Positions 9,401 to 18,328 of a stretch of 34,406 nucleotides of DNA are shown here, in pieces. A model generated the notes under the pieces. That model made no database searches and was not told where the DNA came from. It was given only the letters and a program-made list of their open reading frames with translations. This DNA is from Mollicutes bacterium (GTDB taxonomy: Bacteria; Bacillota_I; Bacilli_A; Izemoplasmatales; Izemoplasmataceae). The position numbers and the translations under genes were made by a program. The stretch lies in the NCBI GenBank assembly GCA_003559235.1, contig PWME01000116.1, positions 1 to 34,406 of the forward strand, given 5' to 3'. Every line of letters starts with the position of its first letter. Within the stretch, counting starts at the first letter, position 1.

Positions 9401-9598
9401 ATGTTTATGAAACAGACACGTGTAACCTACATTAATAAAAATCGACAATCGACTTACTTACAATGTGAAACTGAAAAAATCGAATTATCGAATGCGCAAG
9501 AAACGATTGTCAAAGAGGGTGGTGAGATATCGGGGAAACTAGCAGAAGCGGTACGCAATGGATTATATCAAAATATTATAATTACATTAAAAACCTAA
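6470..9598 (+). CDS. GH161/GH149-like beta-1,3-glucan phosphorylase
   Basis: 1042-aa protein of the large inverting glycoside-phosphorylase superfamily (GH94/GH149/GH161). The conserved acid region reads EKPGWNDAMNGLPG, with Asp640 as the presumed general acid, aligned with the WND of the GH94 enzyme at 30366. The N-terminal beta-sandwich contains GIAGFGLQDKSKPI. Length about 1040 and GWND rather than DWND favour the long-chain beta-1,3-glucan phosphorylases (GH161, known from Firmicutes, or GH149) over cellobiose-type GH94. It would convert beta-1,3-glucan plus phosphate into glucose-1-phosphate and a shortened chain in the cytoplasm (no signal peptide). The start is GTG at 6470 with GAGGTG (6459-6464) 5 nt before. 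A long GH94 beta-1,2-oligoglucan phosphorylase is the main alternative; the GH16 neighbours argue for beta-1,3. Confidence 0.8.
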   Translation: MKDYYYKDNAFVIENYNTKKPFASFLPGLAGKKGIPLWAFYVNRAQGIAGFGLQDKSKPIMTFTPANKAYESVGTSGFRTFIKADNQYYEAFASDDKHAHRMRIKRASLCIEETHEQLGLQVHVKYFGLPNAPIAALVRMLTIKNVGNETRNIEVLDGITEILPSGVSNGAFQASSNLLASWMDVNHLDENIAFYKLRASTGDSSEVNDISDGNFYIGFTEEGLIKPLVDQQLIFSYNTAKKKPIGFIEQPLQTLMKQPQVVTNHIPCGFIPFKKSLKPGETVTLYALSGHARNVNFLRNQITVLSDTQAIKAKAKEAEAIIESLLNDVDTDTAYPVFNQYIKQNYLDNLLRGGYPIAMGGCIYHLYSRRHGDLERDYNYFNLAPEYYSQGSGNFRDVCQNRRMDAFIHSEVGAFNIRQFASLIQLDGYNPLVVNGMRYTIDDEAVRQTLCQTYFNGNKTMQALLAKPFTPGAIVNTIENHAIACNHNESTYLDAILKASTPHFEAVFGEGYWTDHFTYLLEMIENYEAIYPDYMETLLFEDMSYLYFDSPVTLRAQHEKTVKTDKGTIRQYGALRHYDDEKIKRLKMDPHQSNWVKIDNEPYRSTLYVKLLSIVLNKHSQLDPDGFGIEMEAEKPGWNDAMNGLPGLHGSGVGETIETMRLVDFLLKYHNPKYRIQIPKELNDLFKGLIKTPDYFTRVHLRENYRDAIRFGISGKFEDLNPSLIKDYLTRLSETLQHNLTTLFEHSNGIMPTFLTYEVTEYETLMKNNQPIIGNYKLPLVKPLAFKRRALPHFLEAPARLLKSRFSNEHLRRMHENILNSDIYDASLNLFKTSACLEGETHEIGRIRAFTKGWLERESNFLHLTYKYLIGLLKAGLYDSYFQALKDNLVCFMNPNQYGRSTLENSSFIVPSNNPNPKLHGQGFFARLSGSTVEMIHMWAIMMTGGNPFTLKNDQLTLSFKPVLSSDFFKDDGTVSFMFMKQTRVTYINKNRQSTYLQCETEKIELSNAQETIVKEGGEISGKLAEAVRNGLYQNIIITLKT

Positions 9599-9617
9599 AA
9601 AATAGGGAGGAAGTTTC

Positions 9618-12077
9618 ATGAAAAAAGTTTTATCTTTGGGATTAGCTTTGTTGTTATTGATTGGTATTTTGGGGTGTGGAGAAAGAACTCCACTGGAAGA
9701 TCCACCAACCATTGATGGGGTTGAAGACGTAACGGTTTATTTGGATGAATCATTTGACGTGATGGAAGGCATTACAGCAGCGGATGCTTTAGGCAGAGAC
9801 TTAACCGATGCCATTGAAGTTACTGGTGTTGTAGATACATCCAGTGTTGGAACCTATTTCTTACGTTATAGCGTTGAGGATAGAGATGGAAATAGAACTG
9901 AACGCACACGTAATGTTACGGTCGAAGTCGATCCAGAGTTAGTCGGCGATGATATGGTTCGCAATGGCGATTTCTCACTGGGAATGGCTTTCTGGAGTTA
10001 TACCACAGGGTTAGAAGGCGGTACTGCAAGCTTTGAGGTTGTTGATGAAGAGCTTAAGATTGACATACACTCTGTCTCTGGTGGTATGTGGGAACCACGC
10101 CTTGAAAATCAAGGGATTACCTTTGAAGAAGGTGTTAGCTACAAATTAAGCTTTGATGCACGTGCGGAAGATCCTCGTGCCATCCATATTCAAATCGGAG
10201 AGTTATTGCCAGCAGCGCCATGGTTTAATAACTTTAAGCCCGCACAAGTTGATATCGTTGATTTAACCACTGAAATGGAAACGTATGAAGTTATCTTTAC
10301 GATGACACAAGAAACAAATGAAAACGGCTCTGTGCTTTTTGAAATGGGAACTGTTGGGGAAGAAAATCATATCACTACTGTATATCTTGATAATGTTATA
10401 ATTACTGAAACTGAGCCGGTTTATAGTGAACCAGTTATCTCTGGAGCAAATGATATTAGTATAGAAACTGGTTCAGTGTTTGATCCACTCGAAGGCGTCA
10501 CGGTGTTTGATGCGGTGGAGGGTGAATTAGAACTTACGCTTGAGCATATTGAAGGCGAAGTTGATGTAAATACACCTGGAGAATATGTCTTAACGTATAC
10601 TATCTCAAATTCTGAAGGGTTAACAGCGGTTGTTACGAGAACAATTACAGTGGTTGACTTAATATTTAATCCAACAGATATAGTAAGAAACGGCAACTTT
10701 GAAACACCACTTGATGAAGAAGACCCTGAATGGACTTTATGGCAAGCAGATTGGGATCCTGAGGGAAGCCCGATGACAGACGGTTCACTCTTTATTGAAA
10801 ATGACCAAATGGTACTTGAAGTAAATGATATCGGTACATGGGGTTATCAAGGATGGTTATTACAAGCATCACAAAATATTGAACTTCAAAAAGGGTATAC
10901 ATATAAAGTGATTTTTGAAGCAAAAGCTGAAGAAGCACGCGAAATAACTTCAGTAGTTGGCTTCTTAGCAACGGGTGATGTATGGAATCAATATGGAGGC
11001 GGAAACTTTAATTTAACGACTGAATTGCAAACCTTCGAGTATATCTTCACCGTTACACAAGAAAGCGGTGAATATCTTGAGGAGTTAAAATTTGAATTTG
11101 GCCACGCCGATGCTACCATCATGATTGAATATGTTGAAATTCAGATACTTGATGAAGAACCTTTACAAGTCAATGGAAGCTTTGATGAAATCGGTTGGCA
11201 TATGTGGAGTCAATACTGGGGTGCAGCACCGGTTGTAGATTATAGTATCGTTGATGAAGAATTGGTTGTAGTCATTGAAGAATCTTTAGGGGATGCAAAC
11301 TGGGCGATTCAATTATTACAAGAACAAATTGCAATGAATCCTGAGGCAACGTACCGTGTTTCGTTTGATGCGCGTAGTGATCATGAACGTGACATAAACT
11401 TTAAGTTTATTGAAGGTGCTGAAGGTGGATTAGAGTTTGCTGAGACGTTCACTATTACTGAGACAATGGAAACATACACGTTTGACTTTGTCTTTGATTC
11501 ATCACTAGATTTTGGTCGCGTAAGTATTGAACTTGGCGCGATGGGTGATGCTGTGCCGGGTGAGATTATTTTTGATAATATTAGCATGGTTGAACTTGAT
11601 GAAGAGGAAGACGTAATTGAAGGCAGCGAACGCATTACCAATGGAACGTTTGATCAAATCGTTGGTTGGCATCATTGGTCACAAGATTGGGATAATATTC
11701 CTGTTGTATCAAAAGAAGTTGTTGACGGTGAACTCGTCTTTACGATTGATGAAACCTTAGGCGATGAACCATGGTCAATACAACTTTTCCAAGCGCTTGA
11801 TGGACTAACACCAAATGCAACGTATGTATTTGAATTTGAAATGCGTGCTAGCGAACCACGCGACATTAATGCTAAAATGATTGTACAGCCTGGGACACTT
11901 GAATGGGTTGAACTGGTTAGTCTCACTGAAGAAATGCAACACTTTGTGTTTATTGTTGAGTTTGACTTTGATTCAACAGAAGCTGTTTTAAACTTTGAGT
12001 TTGGAAACTTTGATGATGCAGAAGTAGGAGAAATTGTTGTTGATAACGTTAAAGTGTATCGGACGTTTAACGAGTAA
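9618..12077 (+). CDS. surface lipoprotein with four CBM4/9-like modules and two DUF5011-like Ig domains
   Basis: 819-aa lipoprotein: hydrophobic signal with lipobox ending at Cys20 (GILGC), so membrane-anchored outside the cell. Visible order: Ig-like domain of DUF5011/Cry22Aa type (about 27-107), CBM4/9-like module 1 (about 113-262, starting VRNGDFS), second DUF5011-like domain (271-348), module 2 (354-513, VRNGNFE), module 3 (515-663, VNGSFDE) and module 4 (672-818, TNGTFDQ). Each module starts NG-[DNST]-F and ends in a V-x-[LI/F/V]-DN type strand. Modules 3 and 4 are clear tandem duplicates (GWH-x-WSQ-x-W; WxIQL; RDIN). No catalytic domain is seen. Members of CBM4/9 bind beta-glucans including laminarin, so a glucan-capturing surface protein is likely. 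GGGAGG precedes the ATG; 19-nt gap to the phosphorylase gene. The protein is strongly acidic. Confidence 0.8.
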   Translation: MKKVLSLGLALLLLIGILGCGERTPLEDPPTIDGVEDVTVYLDESFDVMEGITAADALGRDLTDAIEVTGVVDTSSVGTYFLRYSVEDRDGNRTERTRNVTVEVDPELVGDDMVRNGDFSLGMAFWSYTTGLEGGTASFEVVDEELKIDIHSVSGGMWEPRLENQGITFEEGVSYKLSFDARAEDPRAIHIQIGELLPAAPWFNNFKPAQVDIVDLTTEMETYEVIFTMTQETNENGSVLFEMGTVGEENHITTVYLDNVIITETEPVYSEPVISGANDISIETGSVFDPLEGVTVFDAVEGELELTLEHIEGEVDVNTPGEYVLTYTISNSEGLTAVVTRTITVVDLIFNPTDIVRNGNFETPLDEEDPEWTLWQADWDPEGSPMTDGSLFIENDQMVLEVNDIGTWGYQGWLLQASQNIELQKGYTYKVIFEAKAEEAREITSVVGFLATGDVWNQYGGGNFNLTTELQTFEYIFTVTQESGEYLEELKFEFGHADATIMIEYVEIQILDEEPLQVNGSFDEIGWHMWSQYWGAAPVVDYSIVDEELVVVIEESLGDANWAIQLLQEQIAMNPEATYRVSFDARSDHERDINFKFIEGAEGGLEFAETFTITETMETYTFDFVFDSSLDFGRVSIELGAMGDAVPGEIIFDNISMVELDEEEDVIEGSERITNGTFDQIVGWHHWSQDWDNIPVVSKEVVDGELVFTIDETLGDEPWSIQLFQALDGLTPNATYVFEFEMRASEPRDINAKMIVQPGTLEWVELVSLTEEMQHFVFIVEFDFDSTEAVLNFEFGNFDDAEVGEIVVDNVKVYRTFNE

Positions 12078-12098
12078 TACGGCTTGATTCATTGGTGG

Positions 12099-12125
12099 CG
12101 TTAGATTAACTTAATCTGGCTAACG
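12099..12125 (+). promoter_or_regulatory. intercistronic hairpin before the solute-binding protein gene
   Basis: AGATTA / TAATCT stem with loop ACT (12103-12117), extended by CGTT / AACG across a 4-nt bulge, in the 91-nt gap between two operon genes. No T run follows, so an RNA processing or stability element is more likely than a terminator. Confidence 0.45.
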
Positions 12126-12168
12126 GATGAATTTAAGTAATGTAACGTATTGAAACGGAGGATAAGCA

Positions 12169-13515
12169 ATGAAAAAATTTGGGATACTTTTACTAGCATT
12201 TACGTTTATTTTCACCTTACATGCATGTGGTGATGATGAAGACAACGGTAACGGGAGAACACCTACACGTAACATTGTTTTAACTTACGCAGATTGGGGT
12301 GATCAAGAACTCAATCAAATGCTTATTGATGCTTTTATGGAAGAAAACCCGAACATTACTGTTGAACTTAGAACCGACATTACGGGGGCTGGCGCAGCAT
12401 TTACTGAAAGTCTTTTAAATGCACAAGCAGCTGGTGTTTTACCTGATGTTTTTGCGATTGATAATGTACCAACAGGGTATTCAAATGGTATGTTATTAGA
12501 TATTTCTGAATATTGGGACAGCGATCCAGACGTTGAGTTTATTTATCCAAATATCCGCGATACCGCCGTTTATGGCGACGGACGCTACGCAATTCCATCA
12601 TTTCAATTCATTCGCGGTATTTATATGAATCTCACATTGTTTGATCAATACAACATACCGATTCCAGATAAAGATTGGACATATGATGAGTTTGTGCAAT
12701 TATCGATTGATATTCGTCAAGCTGGAATTAATGATTCAGTATTTGGTATCGATCCATGGTTCGGTGCACTTGATTTTGAAGCTATGTGGCCGACGCAAGA
12801 CTATGAAGATGTTGGATACAACACATGGGATGGGGAACAGTTTAATTTTAATACACCGATGTGGATTGAAGCGTTCGAAGCACGGCTTGATTTAATGGCA
12901 CAAGATGTTGTTGGGTCTTACACAGAAGAAGAATTGGCTGATCTCGGTGTTGCGTGGCCTTGGTTTGAAGGGCTAATTGGTATGAATATTGATGGGTCAT
13001 GGAATCTATGGATGGTCGATGATATGTTTGATGAATATGGCATTGAAGTAGGCTTTTGGCCTTATCCTGGTGGTGATGCAGGACAGTTCCCACCAACCAT
13101 CCTTGATTTTAATGTAGTTTCAAGCCAAACCGAACATCCTGAAGCGGCTTATGAGCTTGCCAAATGGATGACGTTTGGAAAAGAAGGTTGGTTAACGCGT
13201 TTAGATTTGATGGAACAACGTGGCGATCTTTATCTTGACCGTTTTCCTATTGCGGATTATCCAGAAGTATGGGCAAAAGCTGAAGACTATATTGATTATA
13301 TTGAAGGTGTCCGTGAAAGCGTTGAATTATTTGATTATTCAAAACCTGATGTTGATAAATGGTTGTTGGGGTATAAAGCTTTCTGGGAATGGGTAGAAAG
13401 TGACGACAATGATTATTGGACACGTATTAATGAAGGATTGATTACGCCACAAGAATTTGCGCCTGAATGGGAAGAACAAATCAATAAAATGGTTAACGAA
13501 GCCTTACAAGATTAA
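12169..13515 (+). CDS. ABC transporter extracellular solute-binding lipoprotein (family 1)
   Basis: 448-aa sugar-binding lipoprotein with lipobox LHAC and Cys20. The mature part follows the family 1 solute-binding fold: first strand NIVLTYADWGDQ, then LPDVFAIDN, and aromatic-rich stretches in the C-terminal lobe (for example WFEGLIGMNIDGSW, EVGFWPYPGGDAG) typical of carbohydrate binders. It would present oligosaccharides to the membrane permeases, either the pair at 16541-18328 or the pair at 22705-24563. GGAGGA (12157-12162) sits 6 nt before the ATG. It is flanked on both sides by intercistronic hairpins, which is common where a binding protein is made in excess over its permeases. The ligand is probably a beta-1,3-gluco-oligosaccharide, inferred from context. 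Confidence 0.88.
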   Translation: MKKFGILLLAFTFIFTLHACGDDEDNGNGRTPTRNIVLTYADWGDQELNQMLIDAFMEENPNITVELRTDITGAGAAFTESLLNAQAAGVLPDVFAIDNVPTGYSNGMLLDISEYWDSDPDVEFIYPNIRDTAVYGDGRYAIPSFQFIRGIYMNLTLFDQYNIPIPDKDWTYDEFVQLSIDIRQAGINDSVFGIDPWFGALDFEAMWPTQDYEDVGYNTWDGEQFNFNTPMWIEAFEARLDLMAQDVVGSYTEEELADLGVAWPWFEGLIGMNIDGSWNLWMVDDMFDEYGIEVGFWPYPGGDAGQFPPTILDFNVVSSQTEHPEAAYELAKWMTFGKEGWLTRLDLMEQRGDLYLDRFPIADYPEVWAKAEDYIDYIEGVRESVELFDYSKPDVDKWLLGYKAFWEWVESDDNDYWTRINEGLITPQEFAPEWEEQINKMVNEALQD

Positions 13516-13535
13516 CAAAGCTTTGTAGGATTAAC

Positions 13536-13583
13536 GAGATGGTTAAAGCTTGGTTGATGTCAGCCAAGCTTTAACGCTATCTC
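13536..13583 (+). promoter_or_regulatory. strong intercistronic hairpin after the solute-binding protein gene
   Basis: Perfect 12-bp stem GTTAAAGCTTGG / CCAAGCTTTAAC (13542-13553 and 13564-13575) with a 10-nt loop, extended by GAGAT / ATCTC (13536-13540 and 13579-13583). It lies between the binding-protein stop and the next Shine-Dalgarno, without a T tract. It probably protects the upstream mRNA 3' end or partially attenuates downstream transcription. Confidence 0.7.
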
Positions 13584-13599
13584 ACTGAGGTGAATGATG

Positions 13600-16548
13600 A
13601 TGCGAAACATTATCACAAAAGTAAATCAGCATAAAATGAAAGGAATTATGTTGCTGCTTATTATGGGTGTTGGTTTATACTTTTTGATGAACCGCGATGT
13701 AGCATCAGAAATATTTATTGATGCGGAAGCGGTGCGACCAGCGGAAGGGTTTGAAAATAACTATTATCATGTGTCGCAAGCATGGGATGCCAATAAACCT
13801 TCTGGAGTTCATAAAGTTATTGATGCCACCCGTATAACGAATGATACCTTTCGTGTAGACGAATTTGATACCCCAGTTTTCCGTATGAATCGCGGGGAAT
13901 CGGTATCGTTTAGTGTGACAGTGCCTGAAGATGGTGTTTACACGATAGCCCTTGATCAAATGGATGTTGCTGAATCTATTCTTGTCAATGCAATCGCGGT
14001 TAAGGTGAATGGATCAATACCTTATGAAGAAGCGCGAATGATTGAGTTGCCAACACGTTGGGTTTTTTCAAGTAGTACTTTTCCACATGATCGTTACGGC
14101 AATGAAATCATGCCGAATGCTATAAAAACACAAGCGTTTTTTAAGACGTTTTTACACGATTCAACAGGATTAAATGCTGCGCCTTTACAGTTCAAACTTG
14201 AGGCTGGAGAAAATACCATTACCATTGAGCAAATGCGCGGGACTTCACTTGTTGGTAAGGTACATGTTGAAAGTGTTGATGTTTTGCCTACTTATGAAGC
14301 TTACCGCGCGAAACATGAAGGAACACTACAAACTGACGAAGCAATCACTGTCGGTGCTGAAACGCTCGAGTATCGAACCAATCCTTCAATCCGTTTACGA
14401 AGTTTACGCGATCCTTCGGCAACGAGTTATCATACACGTTTTTTACGTTTAAATGCTATTGATGGCTATAGCTTCCGTAAAGGCAATGATACGATTGCTT
14501 ACACGATTGAAGTCCCTACATCGGGCTATTATCACATCGGCTTTAAATATCAACAAAACTTTTTAATGCAAATGCCGGTTTTTCGCGAAATACGTATTAA
14601 TAATCAGGTGCCTTTCCAAGAAGTTTCGATGGAGGCTTTCCACCATTCGAGCCGTTATCGTAATCATTTGCTCGGTGGCGAAACACCTTATCAGTTTTAT
14701 CTTGAAGCCGGGACAAATACGATTGCAATGCGGGTTGTGGTTGAACCTTACCGCAACGCGTATGAAAATGTTATTCGCGTCATGGATGAAATGACGGATT
14801 TAAGTTTGGAAATAAAGAAACTTACAGGAAACACAACAGACCGTTATCGAACATGGCGCATTGAAGATTTTATTCCTGATATTGGTGACCGCTTAGACCG
14901 GTGGATTGAAATTCTCGAGCATGTCGATACAAATTTATCAAAGTATAGTCCAGTTGAAGAACCTTCTGAACTAACCAATTTGAGACTTGCAATTAGGCAA
15001 TTAAAGCAGCTCAATGAAGATGTCAATGATATCCCCAATCGTATGCGTATGCTTGCGGATGGAGATAGTTCTACGGCGCAATTGCTTGGAACATCCATTC
15101 AAAACTACCTTCAAAATGGTTTATCCATCGAAAAAATGGTTGTCACCGGTGCAGACGCTATGCCTGCCCCTAGAGCCAACGTTTTTGTGAATACATTTGA
15201 AGGAGTAAGACGTTTCTTCATTTCTTTTACTCATGATGATTATGCGATTGGTGATGTAGATGATGATGTGCTTAACATATGGGTTAATTATCCACGACAA
15301 TATTTAGAGATTATGCAACAAATTATTGATAGTGAGTTTACGGCAGAAACTGGTATCCGTGTTCAGTTATCATTAATGCCTGATGAAAATAAACTTGTAC
15401 TTGCCAATGCCGCAAATAATTCGCCTGATATTGCGCTTGGCGTCAATCACTGGTTACCGTATGAGTTTGCCATTCGAAATGCAAGTTTGGACTTAAGACA
15501 TTTTGAAGGGTATGAAGAGACCGTGGCACAATTTGCGCCTGGTATGATGGTGCCTTATGCCTTTGAAGATGGGGTTTATGGGTTACCGCTGACACAAAAC
15601 TTCTGGGTGACACACTATCGAACAGATATTTTGGATGCTTTGGATCTTCCGGTACCAGAAACATGGGATGAAGTGATTGAGATTTTACCAGAGTTACAAC
15701 GTTTTGGAATGAATTATTATCAACCACTAGCATTTTTTGGGGGATTTAAGCCGTTTGTGGCGACGATGCCATTCATTTATCAATTTGGGGGTCAATTGTA
15801 TTCAGAAGATGGTATGGAGACGATGATTAACAGTGAGGCAACGATTGAAGGCATTCGGTTGATGTCAGAATTGTTTACCATCTATAACATGCCTAAAGAA
15901 GTGCCAAACTTTTACAACCACTTCCGTTACGGGACATTACCAATTGGTATTTCTGATTTGAGTACATACTTACAATTATCCATTGCCGCTCCAGAAATTG
16001 CAGGGAAATGGAATATCGCCCCGCATCCAGGGGTGCGTAATGAACAAGGAATCATTGAAAGATGGGCACCAAGTGGCGCCCAAGCTTCCGTGATTATGTC
16101 TGCGACGGATCAACCCGATGAATCCTGGGAATTTTTACAGTGGTGGATGACCACACAAACACAAGCCCATTTCGCGACGCGTTTACAAACGACATATGGG
16201 ACAGAGTATTTATGGAACACAGCCAATCTTGAAGCTTTTTCACAATTGCCAATTCCTGAAGAACATATTGATGTAATATTAGCACAATGGGAGTGGGCTT
16301 TAGAGGCCTCACGTATACCGGGTGCTTATATGGTTGAACGTGAAATTAGCAATGCCTGGAATCGCATTGTTTTTAACGATGCAAATCCGCGTATTGCGCT
16401 GGATGAAGCGGTGCGTGTTGCTAACCGAGAAATCACTTATCGTATGGAAGAATTTGGTTACGTAGAAAACGGACTCGTTTTGAAACCTTACCGCGTGCCA
16501 ACCATCCATAACATTGAATATTGGTTAAAGGGGCATGACAATGACTAG
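13600..16548 (+). CDS. membrane-anchored giant solute-binding protein with N-terminal beta-sandwich repeats
   Basis: About 982 aa. An uncleaved-looking N-terminal membrane anchor (about residues 14-32, no lipobox) is followed by two repeated beta-rich domains (about 38-230 and 245-410), each ending with a strand of type F-x-LEAG-x-NTI. Next is a helical stretch with predicted coiled-coil character (about 420-515). A complete family 1 solute-binding domain (about 550-980) begins [12 protein letters not shown] and contains [13 protein letters not shown] and [18 protein letters not shown]. This is about twice the usual binding-protein length. Three ATGs stand in tandem (13594, 13597, 13600); I choose 13600 because GAGGTG (13587-13592) is then 7 nt away. 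The end overlaps the next permease by 8 bp, which ties it to permease pair 1. It may act as a fixed receptor that passes long glucan chains to the channel; this is inference. Confidence 0.82.
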   Translation: MRNIITKVNQHKMKGIMLLLIMGVGLYFLMNRDVASEIFIDAEAVRPAEGFENNYYHVSQAWDANKPSGVHKVIDATRITNDTFRVDEFDTPVFRMNRGESVSFSVTVPEDGVYTIALDQMDVAESILVNAIAVKVNGSIPYEEARMIELPTRWVFSSSTFPHDRYGNEIMPNAIKTQAFFKTFLHDSTGLNAAPLQFKLEAGENTITIEQMRGTSLVGKVHVESVDVLPTYEAYRAKHEGTLQTDEAITVGAETLEYRTNPSIRLRSLRDPSATSYHTRFLRLNAIDGYSFRKGNDTIAYTIEVPTSGYYHIGFKYQQNFLMQMPVFREIRINNQVPFQEVSMEAFHHSSRYRNHLLGGETPYQFYLEAGTNTIAMRVVVEPYRNAYENVIRVMDEMTDLSLEIKKLTGNTTDRYRTWRIEDFIPDIGDRLDRWIEILEHVDTNLSKYSPVEEPSELTNLRLAIRQLKQLNEDVNDIPNRMRMLADGDSSTAQLLGTSIQNYLQNGLSIEKMVVTGADAMPAPRANVFVNTFEGVRRFFISFTHDDYAIGDVDDDVLNIWVNYPRQYLEIMQQIIDSEFTAETGIRVQLSLMPDENKLVLANAANNSPDIALGVNHWLPYEFAIRNASLDLRHFEGYEETVAQFAPGMMVPYAFEDGVYGLPLTQNFWVTHYRTDILDALDLPVPETWDEVIEILPELQRFGMNYYQPLAFFGGFKPFVATMPFIYQFGGQLYSEDGMETMINSEATIEGIRLMSELFTIYNMPKEVPNFYNHFRYGTLPIGISDLSTYLQLSIAAPEIAGKWNIAPHPGVRNEQGIIERWAPSGAQASVIMSATDQPDESWEFLQWWMTTQTQAHFATRLQTTYGTEYLWNTANLEAFSQLPIPEEHIDVILAQWEWALEASRIPGAYMVEREISNAWNRIVFNDANPRIALDEAVRVANREITYRMEEFGYVENGLVLKPYRVPTIHNIEYWLKGHDND

Positions 16549-17425
16549 ACGTATGAATCATCCAGCGTGGTTTTTTGGACCTTATGTACTCTTGTTTTTA
16601 ACCTTTATTGTCATTCCTGTTATTTTGGCTATTGTGCTTTCTTTTACCTATTTTAATACCATTGAAACACCAGAACCAGTAGGATTACGCAATTATGTTG
16701 AGCTATTGACGCGTGATGAGGTTTTTATGCAATATGTTTTACCCAACACAATACGCTTTGCCTTTATTGTTGGGCCGGTTGGGTATATGATGAGTTTTTT
16801 ACTCGCATGGATCTTGGCGCAAGTACCGCACAAAGTGCGGACAATATTTGCAATTATACTATACAGTCCATCAATGACTGCAGGCATTGCAATGTTTGTT
16901 GTATGGCGTGTGCTGTTTTCAGGGGATCAAAGCGGTTATTTGAATAGCTTACTGTTGAACTGGGGGTTCATTCAAGAACCAATTCAGTTTTTAACATCCC
17001 CACAATATTTGATGAATATTATGATTGTTGTTTCCCTTTGGGCGAGTATGGGGGTTGGATTTTTAGCCATGCTTGCAGGAATTTTAAATATTGATCAAAC
17101 ACTTTATGAAGCAGCATATATTGATGGGATGCGCAACCGTTGGCAAGAGATATTTTACATTACCATCCCCTCGATGAAACCTCAAATGTTGTTTGGCGCG
17201 GTTATGGCGGTTGTGGGAACGTTTCAAGTTGGTGCCATTGGGGTGCAACTTTCCGGGGCAAATCCTACCCCGCAATACGCGGGGCAATTAATGGTAAATC
17301 ATATTGAAGATTATGGGTTTATTCGTTATCTAATGGGTTATGCCTCAGCGGTTAGTGTTGTCTTATTGTTGATGATTTATGGTATCAGTAAAGTGACATT
17401 CAACTTACTCGGTGAGAAAAATTAA
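16541..17425 (+). CDS. carbohydrate ABC transporter permease (MalF-type), pair 1
   Basis: Polytopic inner-membrane permease of the binding-protein-dependent sugar family, with about six transmembrane helices. The EAA loop for ATPase docking reads [17 protein letters not shown] (near residue 188). [21 protein letters not shown] is replaced here by its first helix right after a short basic N-terminus, so the protein lacks the long periplasmic insertion of E. coli MalF. Two possible ATGs (16535 and 16541); AAAGGGG at 16527-16533 fits 16541 with 7-nt spacing. It overlaps the end of the giant solute-binding gene by 8 bp and is followed by permease 2 after 12 nt, so the two should be made together and form a heterodimer. 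Confidence 0.9.
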   Translation: MTRRMNHPAWFFGPYVLLFLTFIVIPVILAIVLSFTYFNTIETPEPVGLRNYVELLTRDEVFMQYVLPNTIRFAFIVGPVGYMMSFLLAWILAQVPHKVRTIFAIILYSPSMTAGIAMFVVWRVLFSGDQSGYLNSLLLNWGFIQEPIQFLTSPQYLMNIMIVVSLWASMGVGFLAMLAGILNIDQTLYEAAYIDGMRNRWQEIFYITIPSMKPQMLFGAVMAVVGTFQVGAIGVQLSGANPTPQYAGQLMVNHIEDYGFIRYLMGYASAVSVVLLLMIYGISKVTFNLLGEKN

Positions 17426-17437
17426 GGAGGTGCAATC

Positions 17438-18328
17438 ATGGCGAAATTTAGTGGCATGAAAATTAATCCAAAACATTTTCATCGCAGCCAACTGAAGTTT
17501 TACTTTATCTTAATTCCGATGGCTGTTTTTATGGGTTTGCCGATTCTTTTTATTGTTTCGCATGCGTTTAAACCCCTTAATGAACTATTTGCATTTCCAC
17601 CTCGGTTTTTTGTTAGGGTTCCGACGTTACAAAATTTCCGGGATTTAATTGACCTTGCGGCTGACTCTGGCGTGCCTTTTAGTCGGTATTTATTCAATAG
17701 TATTGTGGTGACAGTTTCTGGTGTTGCTTTATCAATTTTGATAACGTCATTGGCAGCTTATGGGCTTTCAAAGCTTAAATTCAAAGGAAAGAAGCTTTTG
17801 TTTGAAATCAATACTTTGGCACTTATGTTTGTGCCGATTGCGGTTACCATTCCACGCTATTTAACCATTGCACGGCTTGGTTTGATTGATACGTATTTAG
17901 TATTAATTTTACCGTTAATTGCGATGCCGGTGGGTCTATTTTTGGTTAAACAGTTTATTGATCAAACGCCAAATGAAGTTATTGAATCCGCAAAAATAGA
18001 TGGTGCGAGTGAAATGCAGATTTTTCTAAAAGTTGTTTTTCCGATAATTTTACCAGCCGTTGCCACCGTAGGCATTTTAAGTTTTCAATTAATTTGGAAT
18101 GATGTGATTGGGTCGACATTGTTTATCGATGATGAATCGATGAAGACGTTGGCGTTTTATTTCAATACGGTTGCGCAAACGATGCCGGGACAAGCTGCCA
18201 ATCCCGTTGCTGGACAAGGGATTTTAGCAGCAGCGAGTTTAATTATGTTTGTGCCGAACATAATTATGTTTGTGTTTTTGCAAAATAAAGTTATGAACAC
18301 GATGGCACATTCAGGGCTTAAAGGATGA
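17438..18328 (+). CDS. carbohydrate ABC transporter permease (MalG-type), pair 1
   Basis: 296-aa partner permease, about six transmembrane helices. The EAA loop reads [20 protein letters not shown] (near residue 183), characteristic of the MalG/LacG subgroup. GGAGGT precedes the ATG in the 12-nt gap after permease 1. The stop overlaps the next ATG by 4 bp (ATGA at 18325-18328), which indicates translational coupling with the NHL/Yip1-like gene. With the 16541 gene it would make the transmembrane channel; the ATP-hydrolysing subunit is not encoded nearby. Confidence 0.9.
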   Translation: MAKFSGMKINPKHFHRSQLKFYFILIPMAVFMGLPILFIVSHAFKPLNELFAFPPRFFVRVPTLQNFRDLIDLAADSGVPFSRYLFNSIVVTVSGVALSILITSLAAYGLSKLKFKGKKLLFEINTLALMFVPIAVTIPRYLTIARLGLIDTYLVLILPLIAMPVGLFLVKQFIDQTPNEVIESAKIDGASEMQIFLKVVFPIILPAVATVGILSFQLIWNDVIGSTLFIDDESMKTLAFYFNTVAQTMPGQAANPVAGQGILAAASLIMFVPNIIMFVFLQNKVMNTMAHSGLKG

